In this document: piece by piece, positions 1 through 6,900 of the stretch
Layout: the number at the start of each line of letters is the position of its first letter
Position numbering within the stretch: position 1 is the first letter of the stretch
Assembly (NCBI GenBank): GCA_049641805.1
Contig: JBARNX010000024.1
Coordinates: forward strand, 1 to 23,610
Reading direction: 5' to 3'
Length of the DNA stretch: 23,610 nucleotides
From: UBA5738 sp049641805
GTDB taxonomy: Bacteria > Patescibacteriota > Minisyncoccia > Minisyncoccales > UBA5738
The notes under the pieces: generated by a model
What the model saw: the letters and a program-made list of their open reading frames with translations, nothing else
Told to the model about the DNA's origin: nothing
Database searches by the model: none
Position numbers and translations under genes: made by a program

Positions 1-2
1 TG

Positions 3-242
3 TTATTGACCGGCTTGCAATCATTGCCGGCAATTCCCAAAACCCTGCCCAAAACCGGCCCGCTGTCATTTTTGTTGCAGCAAGCCAAGCTCAAAGACGG
101 CTCGTTTGTCGTCGCACTCTATGGCAACAATAAAACTTTGCTTTTGGAATACAAAAACAGAAAGCTCAATCTCAAAAAATTTAGCGGTTTGAAACTGCTC
201 AATTTTTCCACGGATAAGGGGAAATTGGGATGGAGCTATTGA
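3..242 (+). CDS. 3' end of a hypothetical protein (partial)
   Basis: An open frame runs in from the left edge (the codon before the first possible TTG start is TTA, not a stop) and ends at TGA 240-242, so this is most likely the last 79 residues of a longer protein. The visible part begins with a Pro/Leu-rich stretch (PAIPKTLPKTGP), then alternates hydrophobic and basic residues in a way that suggests beta strands (GSFVVALYGN, KTLLLEYKNRK). I do not recognise the family. It contains LPKTG, but with some 60 polar residues after it and no membrane segment, so a sortase signal is not supported. Its stop codon overlaps the putative -35 box of the next gene. Confidence 0.5.
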   Translation, partial: LLTGLQSLPAIPKTLPKTGPLSFLLQQAKLKDGSFVVALYGNNKTLLLEYKNRKLNLKKFSGLKLLNFSTDKGKLGWSY

Positions 243-267
243 GAGTTGTCTGTATCCGCGGGAAAAT
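239..267 (+). promoter_or_regulatory. Putative promoter of the 290 gene
   Basis: TTGAGA (239-244), a 17-nt spacer and GAAAAT (262-267), followed by a purine-rich stretch with CAAT. The start would lie near 274, giving a leader of about 16 nt. The same arrangement with the same spacer occurs at 816-844 and 3901-3929, which is the main reason to believe it. Confidence 0.4.
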
Positions 268-289
268 ACAACAATAACAGAATAAAAAT

Positions 290-769
290 ATGTTTTTTTC
301 AATTGGTCCGGATATAGATATCAAAGTTACTTTGTTTTTGCTGGTGGCGTGCGTTTTCTTTGCGTTTTGGTTTTATAAAAAAACAAAGCGGATATTGGTT
401 TCTTTAGCGCTGTTTTCAATTTTTGGGAATATGGTTTTTTTGCTGTATGGCGACTCAATGATGTACGATGTTTATTCTATTAAATGGTTGCAAGATTTCT
501 CTCTTTTTATTTGGCCGGCTATAAATACGGCGCTTGTTGTTATAATAAAAAATAAACTTTTTATTGTTTGGTGGATTTCTTTTGCGGTAAATTCAGTTTA
601 TGATTCTTATTTAGGTTGGAGGTGGCCATTTTTTCCTGTCGGATTATTTGTTTTAGAGATTTGGCCGATGATCAATTTTATTTTGTTTGCAATTATCGCG
701 GTTAAACTTTTTCGCGATCCGAATAAGTTTTTGAATTTTGCAAAAAACGATGAATTATTGCAAAAGTAG
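290..769 (+). CDS. Small multi-pass membrane protein, unknown function
   Basis: This 159-residue protein is almost entirely hydrophobic. Probable membrane helices lie at about residues 11-30, 34-53, 63-110 (probably two passes, around IWPAINTALVVIIKN and IVWWISFAVN) and 117-141. Loops carry basic clusters (YKKTKR after the first helix). It ends in a charged cytosolic tail (FRDPNKFLNFAKNDELLQK). The residue pattern (many Trp, Phe and Ile, with no charged residue inside the helices) resembles small uncharacterised integral membrane proteins and gives no catalytic motif. ATG 290 is the first start in the frame; there is no Shine-Dalgarno sequence, only an A-rich leader. The putative promoter at 239-267 fits a short leader. 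I cannot assign a function. Confidence 0.7.
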   Translation: MFFSIGPDIDIKVTLFLLVACVFFAFWFYKKTKRILVSLALFSIFGNMVFLLYGDSMMYDVYSIKWLQDFSLFIWPAINTALVVIIKNKLFIVWWISFAVNSVYDSYLGWRWPFFPVGLFVLEIWPMINFILFAIIAVKLFRDPNKFLNFAKNDELLQK

Positions 770-815
770 AAAATCGCGGTCTTAATAGTAAGAAAATAGG
801 GGAAGATACTCAAAT

Positions 816-844
816 TTGACAAGCCTTTTTTTGTTTGCGAAAAT
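816..844 (+). promoter_or_regulatory. Putative promoter of the 902 gene
   Basis: TTGACA (816-821), a 17-nt spacer and GAAAAT (839-844), continuing as AAACTAATG. The -10 region is nearly identical to the one at 3924-3940 (GAAAATAAAATAATG). Expected start near 851, leader about 50 nt. Confidence 0.55.
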
Positions 845-901
845 AAACTAATGGGAATAGTGTTTTTTGTTGAATAATTAATATTCCCGAAAAATTCATT
901 T

Positions 902-1810
902 ATGAATAAAGAACTCGTTGATTATATTAAGCAACAAACAGAAATCAATGTTCCGAAAAATAAAATAACAAACATTCTTTTAAAGCAGGGTTGGCATCAA
1001 TCGGAGATTGACGACGCGTTTCTGGCGTCTGGCGCCGGAATTGATAATTCGGAAGTGTCGGCCGGCGGCGGGTTTGAAGACGGCCGGTTCGATGATCCCG
1101 ACCAAGATAAAAATGGGTTTGGCTCGAGCCAAAAGATGCTTTTCGCGGTTGCGGGCGTGTTGGCGGTTTTGGCGATTATCGCGGGAATCGCGGTCTTTTC
1201 CCCGCTTGGAGATAAAAAGGAAGAGACGGCGCCATCGGGCGCGGGGACGACGACGACCGATTTGGGCGCCGGCGACGCTGCGGTGAATCAACCCGCCGGC
1301 GGCGAAGAAGCGGAAGTTGATACCGCGGTTTTGACTTCAATTGAAGAACTGGAAACATCAATACAACCGCCGTTCGGGTGGGTTGCGCGCGAAGGCACGA
1401 TACGCTCGCGGCCCTTGGCGGCTTTTTTTAAGGCTGTTTCGGAAAAAGACAGTTACGGGAAAACGATTTTTAATGAGAATATAAGCGTTACTCTGGACAA
1501 TTTTGCATCGGCCGGCGTTAGCGACGAGGCCGCGTATATCGCTAAGTCCAAAACAACGCTTCAGGAAAAGATAGAGAATTACAAGATGTTGACGGAGAGC
1601 AAGGTAAGCTTGGGGGATGGTTCCGAGGCAACGATGATTAACAGTTCTTTCACGCAAAACGGGCTTGACTTGAAAAATATGCAAATGTTCGCCGTTAAAA
1701 ATGACAATGTTTACATAATCACCGGCGTGGCGTTGGCTTCGAATTGGGATAAGGAAAAGGATATGATCGGAATGGCGATAATGTCATTCAAATTTCCGTC
1801 CGGACAATAA
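902..1810 (+). CDS. Single-pass membrane protein with PsbP-like outer domain
   Basis: 302 residues in three parts. Residues 1-42 form a small helical module (LVDYIKQQ, then GWHQSEIDDAF) that I associate with Patescibacteria membrane proteins, where it sits on the cytosolic side. Residues 43-78 are an acidic Gly-rich linker. Residues 79-99 (MLFAVAGVLAVLAIIAGIAVF) are one membrane helix. Residues 100-150 are a Thr/Ala/Glu-rich stalk, and about 155-302 form a mixed alpha/beta domain ending in MAIMSFKFPSGQ. The domain has the look of PsbP/DUF1795-type lipoprotein domains (PFGWVAREG opening, FNENISVTLDNF strand, a helix with TLQEKIENYK, NMQMFAVKNDNVYIITG strands). The topology (N-in, C-out) is inferred. 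No catalytic residues are apparent. ATG 902 has no Shine-Dalgarno site; the promoter is at 816-844 and a hairpin follows the gene. Confidence 0.75.
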   Translation: MNKELVDYIKQQTEINVPKNKITNILLKQGWHQSEIDDAFLASGAGIDNSEVSAGGGFEDGRFDDPDQDKNGFGSSQKMLFAVAGVLAVLAIIAGIAVFSPLGDKKEETAPSGAGTTTTDLGAGDAAVNQPAGGEEAEVDTAVLTSIEELETSIQPPFGWVAREGTIRSRPLAAFFKAVSEKDSYGKTIFNENISVTLDNFASAGVSDEAAYIAKSKTTLQEKIENYKMLTESKVSLGDGSEATMINSSFTQNGLDLKNMQMFAVKNDNVYIITGVALASNWDKEKDMIGMAIMSFKFPSGQ

Positions 1811-1827
1811 TTTTTTGGCTTTTAACG

Positions 1828-1858
1828 AAACCCCTTTTGCAGAGGGGTTTTGATTTTT
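1828..1858 (+). terminator. Likely intrinsic terminator after the 902 gene
   Basis: A perfect 8-bp stem (AAACCCCT 1828-1835 with AGGGGTTT 1843-1850), a 7-nt loop, then TGATTTTT. The T run is short and interrupted, so partial read-through into the next small gene is possible. Confidence 0.6.
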
Positions 1859-2056
1859 ATGGCAAATAAAAATGATATGTCGGACTTGGTGCATTTTTTT
1901 TCCGCGCTGGCGGGAATCGTAATTGCGATGACTTTCATTTTGTCGTTTGGCTATGTTGTCGCGGATAAAAAATACGGTAAAAACATCCGCTATTGGAAAA
2001 CATGCGTTTCAAGCTATATTGATCAGCAGTGGTATCAGACGAAGAGCGTAAAGTGA
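1859..2056 (+). CDS. Small single-pass membrane protein (hypothetical)
   Basis: 65 residues from ATG 1859; a TTG three codons earlier lies inside the terminator hairpin and is less likely. One hydrophobic helix spans about residues 12-36 (FFSALAGIVIAMTFILSFGYVV), followed by a basic tail (ADKKYGKNIRYWK ... KSVK). It starts right after the terminator-like hairpin at 1828-1850 and has no obvious promoter or Shine-Dalgarno site, so it may depend on read-through. It ends 17 nt before the start of the reductase gene. The reading frame has sensible membrane-protein composition, but its short length leaves real doubt. Confidence 0.5.
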   Translation: MANKNDMSDLVHFFSALAGIVIAMTFILSFGYVVADKKYGKNIRYWKTCVSSYIDQQWYQTKSVK

Positions 2057-2073
2057 TTTTTGTCGATAATCAT

Positions 2074-3150
2074 ATGGGGAAAATAATATATATTGTCGGG
2101 ATTGGCGGCCGAACCGGCGCGATGTTTTGCCGTGAACTGCAGGGCGCGGCGCGGATCATCGGCGTGGGTATGGATCGCGAAATTGAGGCGATCAACAATG
2201 GGAAAATCAAAACGCGGAGAGGCGAGGGCCAGCCGGAAATTTTAAAAACCGAAATTGTCCGATCCGGAGATTTTGCCGCGGCGGCCGAATTGAATCCTCC
2301 TGATTTTATCTGGCTGGCGGTCAGGAATCCGGTGGCCGAGGCGGTGAAGTTTTATTATTCCAGTTTTAAGGGAAGAGAAAGAATTCCGGCGCTGATACTT
2401 TCCCAAAATGGTTTATCGGCCATTGGCGATGCGCAAACGGTGTTGAGAGAAGCGTTGGGACAAGATGCGGACAGGGTGGAAATTGTCCGGGTAAGTTTGA
2501 TTAACGGGATCGATTTAAGAATGGAAGAAGCCGCCTTTGCCAACGGCTACGGCGAGCCGAGGGCCGCCTTTGCTCCTGCTGGAGCTACGGCGAGCCGAGG
2601 TGGGATAGCGATCATTAATTATAAGCTCCCGGTCAAGCTCGGTTTTGGAATATTGGATGGCCAAAATTCTGATTTCAAGGACATTCTGCGGGCCGGCCAT
2701 ATCAGGGCGCAGGAATTCAAGGGCCAGGATGTTTTTAATATGGAAAACTCCAAATTGTTCACGAACCTGATTGGCATGGTTTCCGCAATCAGGGGAGTGG
2801 CCGCCGATCAAGGTTTGCGCGACAAGAAAATTTTCAAGGAAGAAATCGCGGCGCTTGGGGAATATGTCCGAGCGGTCAAGAAATCCGGCAACGGGTTTGT
2901 TGATGATTTTTGCGGCTATCCCATCAAGTTTTTGGCTCAAATGATGCTGTGGCCGTTATGGTTGCTTTTGCCTCTGCGCGGCTTGCTGGCAAACATTGTG
3001 GCCAAAGGCCGCAACCGCCCCAAAGACCTGTCCGAAATCGATTATTACAACGGCGAAGTTGTGAAGCTGGGCAAACAATTCAACATTCCCACATCGGCCA
3101 ATGAGGCGATTGTGGCAAAAGCCAAAGAATGGCATGGCGTCGATAAATAA
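2074..3150 (+). CDS. Ketopantoate reductase family oxidoreductase (PanE/ApbA-like)
   Basis: 358 residues from ATG 2074; GTG 2029 in the same frame would add 15 polar residues, while ATG 2074 places the Rossmann strand at the N-terminus as usual. The nucleotide-binding motif is IYIVGIGGRTGAMF (residues 5-18). Three residues known to matter in E. coli ketopantoate reductase have clear counterparts: Asn112 in SQNGL, Lys227 in ENSKLFTNLIG, and Glu321 in LSEIDYYNGEVVKLG, and the family's closing block (IPTSANEAIV) follows. The known reaction is NADPH-dependent reduction of 2-dehydropantoate to pantoate, but the family also includes reductases with other substrates, so the substrate is not certain. 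At 358 residues it is longer than the usual 290-310. The excess comes from a repeat-derived insertion at about residues 153-177 and a hydrophobic stretch at about 286-310 (MMLWPLWLLLPLRGLLANIV) that may touch the membrane. It is convergent with the transglutaminase gene. Confidence 0.8.
   Translation: MGKIIYIVGIGGRTGAMFCRELQGAARIIGVGMDREIEAINNGKIKTRRGEGQPEILKTEIVRSGDFAAAAELNPPDFIWLAVRNPVAEAVKFYYSSFKGRERIPALILSQNGLSAIGDAQTVLREALGQDADRVEIVRVSLINGIDLRMEEAAFANGYGEPRAAFAPAGATASRGGIAIINYKLPVKLGFGILDGQNSDFKDILRAGHIRAQEFKGQDVFNMENSKLFTNLIGMVSAIRGVAADQGLRDKKIFKEEIAALGEYVRAVKKSGNGFVDDFCGYPIKFLAQMMLWPLWLLLPLRGLLANIVAKGRNRPKDLSEIDYYNGEVVKLGKQFNIPTSANEAIVAKAKEWHGVDK
2531..2604 (+). repeat. Short direct repeat pair inside the reductase gene
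   Basis: CCGCCTTTGC occurs at 2531-2540 and 2564-2573, and GCTACGGCGAGCCGAGG (17 nt) at 2546-2562 and 2584-2600. The second unit is longer by 5 nt and holds a small hairpin, GCTCC-TGCT-GGAGC (2572-2585). The two copies of the 17-mer are read in different codon phases (GYGEPR and GATASRG), so the similarity is at DNA level, not protein level. This resembles an extragenic-palindrome-like element that duplicated in the coding region while keeping the frame. Confidence 0.65.
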
Positions 3151-3177
3151 AAAAAACGGTGGCCGGATATGGTCACC
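3149..3177 (-). terminator. Possible terminator between convergent genes
   Basis: An imperfect hairpin at 3158-3177 (GGTGGCCG-GATA-TGGTCACC on the plus strand, two G-T pairs) lies beside eight A at 3149-3156. Read on the minus strand this is a stem followed by a T run just after the transglutaminase stop codon, although the G-T pairs become A-C mismatches in that direction. Confidence 0.4.
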
Positions 3178-3805
3178 AATTTGGATCGTAGGGGGTTCTT
3201 TCGAGGACATTGTTGAACATGTAGTCTTCGTTGTAACCCAGATATTTTGAGGTTCGGGGCAAGCATCGATCAAAATCGATGGTATACATTTTACTATTGT
3301 CTTTGAACTCAACCCACATATGACCCTGGCCGGTTGTTATGTTGTAGCCGCGGACTACCATTGCCGGATAGCCTTTGGCAATCAACAATGAGCACACGAA
3401 AGTGGCAAGATCGTCGCAGTCGCCCTGCAAGATGGTTCCTGTGAGGGCTATATCTTGCCAGTAATCGGCATAGGGGTATGCATCTTTGTCGCTGATGTAG
3501 ATGACTTTTAACTGATTGCCGGTTTTGTCAAAAAAGAAACCTTTGCCGGAAATCAGCTCAACCCTTTTTGCGAACCATTGGATTATCGGGTCATTCGGAC
3601 GGACATACTCTACGTATTTGGTGCCGCTGATCCACGGCGCCGCGAATTTTGGATAGACTATCCCATCGATGAGCGCATCGGGAATAGTTTCCCCGCTTTC
3701 GGATTTCAGTTGCCTTTGATCGTGCGGTGCGGTTCCGGAGGAAGCCGTACCGATGAATATCGCAATGAATATCATAACTGTTGCCGCGTATAGCGGTCTC
3801 GCCAT
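3173..3805 (-). CDS. Secreted/anchored transglutaminase-like cysteine protein
   Basis: 210 residues from the ATG at 3805. The frame stays open 16 codons further, but AGGAGG (3820-3815) sits 9 nt before this ATG and decides the start. Residues 1-24 (MARPLYAATVMIFIAIFIGTAS) form a signal peptide or N-terminal anchor. The core has the transglutaminase-like triad: Cys130 in GDCDDLATF, His162 in GHMWVEF and Asp177 in TIDFD, with GYPAMVVRGY between them. Members of this superfamily act as proteases, peptide N-glycanases or crosslinkers, and the sequence does not say which. A secreted cysteine enzyme next to a cluster of large surface proteins could trim or crosslink them, which is only an inference. 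It is divergent from the big cluster, with 177 bp between the two starts and a separate promoter. It is the only gene here with a strong Shine-Dalgarno sequence. Confidence 0.8.
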   Translation of the reverse strand: MARPLYAATVMIFIAIFIGTASSGTAPHDQRQLKSESGETIPDALIDGIVYPKFAAPWISGTKYVEYVRPNDPIIQWFAKRVELISGKGFFFDKTGNQLKVIYISDKDAYPYADYWQDIALTGTILQGDCDDLATFVCSLLIAKGYPAMVVRGYNITTGQGHMWVEFKDNSKMYTIDFDRCLPRTSKYLGYNEDYMFNNVLERTPYDPNW

Positions 3806-3814
3806 TTTCGGATT

Positions 3815-3820
3815 CCTCCT
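3815..3820 (-). promoter_or_regulatory. Consensus Shine-Dalgarno site AGGAGG
   Basis: AGGAGG on the minus strand, 9 nt before ATG 3805-3803. It fixes the start of the transglutaminase-like gene and is the only clear ribosome-binding site in the window. Confidence 0.85.
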
Positions 3821-3841
3821 GTTTGTTAGTGGGCTGGTTAA

Positions 3842-3870
3842 CCTATAAAACAAATTTTAATATTTGTCAA
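3842..3870 (-). promoter_or_regulatory. Promoter of the transglutaminase-like gene
   Basis: On the minus strand, consensus TTGACA (3870-3865), exactly 17 nt, then TATAGG (3847-3842). The expected start is near 3835, giving a leader of about 30 nt that contains AGGAGG. It is a better match to the sigma-70 consensus than the plus-strand promoters. Confidence 0.7.
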
Positions 3871-3900
3871 ATAAAATCCAATCATTGCATTTATCCACAA

Positions 3901-3929
3901 TTGACATTGCGTTTTATCTTTGGGAAAAT
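3901..3929 (+). promoter_or_regulatory. Putative promoter of the surface-protein cluster
   Basis: TTGACA (3901-3906), a 17-nt spacer and GAAAAT (3924-3929), continuing AAAATAATG. The start is expected near 3936, leader about 47 nt. It has the same form as the promoter at 816-844. It is divergent from the transglutaminase promoter, whose -35 lies about 30 bp away. Confidence 0.55.
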
Positions 3930-3982
3930 AAAATAATGAACTTTGTTTTCTAATTTTTAATTGGATCAAATTCCAAAACAAT

Positions 3983-6900
3983 ATGGAAATAAAAAATTTC
4001 GCAGTCAGCTTTTCGGCGCGCGCAAGGTTATTGGTTCTTTTCGGCGTTTCGTTTATTTTGGTTTTGAGTATTTTTTATTTTTCTAACGGAGTCCGTGCTA
4101 CTGGTCAAGAGGGAACTTGGCAAGTCGGAGCAGAAGACGGCCTGGCCCTTATGCAGACTTGTCACAAACAGACTGATAATTCCATGATTTGCGGTGAACC
4201 ATCGACAAGTGAAGCAACCGCGAAATCAAATTATGAAGCGGCAGTTAGGGCAGCTTCAAGCAACTCGACTTCAGCCTCTAATACGGCAAAATCAACGCCG
4301 GATTTAACGAATATTGCTTCCGTTCTTTATAAAGATGAATTGGCTGAGGCTCGTTCTCAGCTTGCTGGTTCGTCTTCGAGTGCGGCAGGCGGTGCGGGTG
4401 TAGCAGATTCTCAATCTGGCGCGGGAAGCGGTTGTTATAATATGATTGGCAAAAGTTGCGAGGATGCTAGAAGCAGCGATTCCTATAGTGATTTGTACCG
4501 CTGTGAATGCGATGCCAATGGTTTATTGACTGGCGAGAGGATGTATTGTGATGGCGATCATCATAGATGGCGTTTAATTGCAGACACCGGTTCCTGTATC
4601 GCGGGCCAGAATTCGGATCAGGTTTCCGGCGGCAATCCGGCGGCATCTGACAGTCCAAGCAGCACGGCCGATAGTTCGGCGGCGGATATCCAATGCAGCG
4701 GAGAATGCGATATCAAAGCGGGAAATACTTGCGGCTGGCAGGCAAATACGCAAAGGCATTGTTATTGCGATGCCAATAATTTGACCGGTAATAATAAAGA
4801 TGGGAAAAGTTATTTCCAGCTGGATAACAATTTGCAAAATTATTGCATTTATTGCGCGTGGGATTATTTGGCTTGTAATTGTCCCTACACTTTTGCCGAT
4901 GGCGCGACGAAGAAAACGCTGGCCTTTGGCGCGGCGGTGTGCGAGGAGAGCGGGAAATTGCAGAATTTCAGCATGGTTTGCAAGGGCGGCGAGGTTGAAG
5001 GAGGAGATGGCTGTCTAAACCAGATTTGCGACAGTTCCAACCCGCTTTGCCGCAACGATGGCAATACCGAAACTTGCGATAAACTGGACAAAGCGATCAT
5101 CGCGGTGGCGGGCGGAAAAGATCATATCACCAGTTCGTGTTCAAACGACGAAATAGAAAAAAGAGAAAAGTTCAGAGCCGATAACAGCTATTGCGCGAAT
5201 AGCGAGGTGTTGCGCGACCAAATGAACATTGTGATCGGGAAAGGTATTTTTTCATTGGTTTTAAACAATGCTTCCGCGATAAATAATTTGGCGCAGGGAG
5301 ACGCCAAAAAGATCGCGTGTTCGAACACAAATCTTACTTCTTGCGAGAAGAACGGCGATAAAACCAATGAATATCAATGCGTGAACAGCGGCGGTTGCCG
5401 GCTTTGGAATTGGGTCACCGGCGGCGGCAAGTTATGTTCGGTTAATAATCCCGAGACCGGGACAAACTGCACTTCTCCCAGGGATGGCGCGGACAAGTGT
5501 TATAAATATATTGGAAATGTGGTAGACAATAATTGCACGGGGACAGGGAAAAATAAGGACAAAACAACCCTATCCGGCGAATATAGTTGCGGAGGCAAGG
5601 ACGATACCGCCGATAAATCGTATTTGTGCACTAACGGCGAATTCACCGAATCGGAAAATTGCGCCCAAAAAGGCGGCTGTAATCCGGCAACCGGTAAATG
5701 TTTCGGCGATTATTCCGAGCAATGCAAGGCTGGAACTTTTCCGTGCGATAAAAATGAAGAATGCGATGCGTGCGGAAGCGATTATGAATGCAAGATTTCG
5801 TCTTCATCGAGCGGTTCGGCGCCAAGTTTTACCAACGCATATAACGATGAAGATTATACCGTCGGCGGCAAGAAAGGCGTTTGTCGGAAGAAAGGCGGTG
5901 GAACCGGCGAGTGCAATTTCAGCGTTGACGCGGGGACTCCCAGCGCCAGCAGTTCGAAATGCAAAACCGGATCAAGCTACGGAGTATATGTGCCGTTTAC
6001 GGTCGATACCGAAGGAGAATGTTCGGGCATCAGTTGCAAAGTGACCAACGATTTTGACAATACTTCGGTAACCGCTACGCAATCGGGAGGATCAAGCTGG
6101 TACGCGTGCGCCAAACCGCAATCAAGTTCCTCGAGTTCGGACGGATCAAAAGGAGATAATCCGAGCAGATTGAATTTCAAGATTTCCTGCACCGACGGCA
6201 AAAAAACTTCCGAAGATACCGCCAGTTGTGCGTTTCCCACCGCGGATGACAATAAATTCAAGCAGGCCGAAGAAGATAATCAAGCCAGCACAACCGAGGA
6301 CAAGGCCAATGAAGAGGAACAAAAAAAACAGGACAGTACCGCGCCCAAAGTAACGGTGAACAGCCCCAAAGATACGATTTCGACCAAGACCGCGGAGTTG
6401 AATGTGACCACGGATATCGGCGCGACCTGCAAATATATGGACAGCAAGAACGGATCGTTCTCGGCTTCCAATTTTTCCGGCAACGGCATGGCGATGAGCG
6501 GATCGGGCGGCACGACCCACACGGTTACGCTGGGTAATTTGACCGAAGGAACCGCCAGCGACTGCAAATATAATCATACGATAGTCGTGCTTTGCAAGAA
6601 CAGCAAGGCTTCATCAAACGCGACATCCGGTGCGATCGGTTCGGGCCAGACATCATTTACGGTCGATCTCTCCAAGAACGCTGAAAACGCACCTAAGGTA
6701 GCGAACGGGATGAGTTCGGATAAAATCACAATTGCCAATCCCATATTAAAGGTTAGCACCGACCGGCCCGCGGATTGCGAATATAAAGAAGGCGGCAGTT
6801 TTACTTTCAGCTCGGGTAAAAAATTCGATTCCACCGGTAATTACAACCATACCGCGCAATTGAGCGGCTTGGCCAGTAAAGATTACGATTATTATGTGAT

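Noticed and set aside
48..62. LPKTG in the partial first gene as a sortase signal
   Set aside because: About 60 polar residues follow and there is no membrane helix or basic tail at the end.
980..1361. Arg-rich open frames on both strands across the 902 gene
   Set aside because: They overlap the better-supported 302-residue frame, have a low-complexity Arg/Pro composition typical of shadow frames, and lack start signals.
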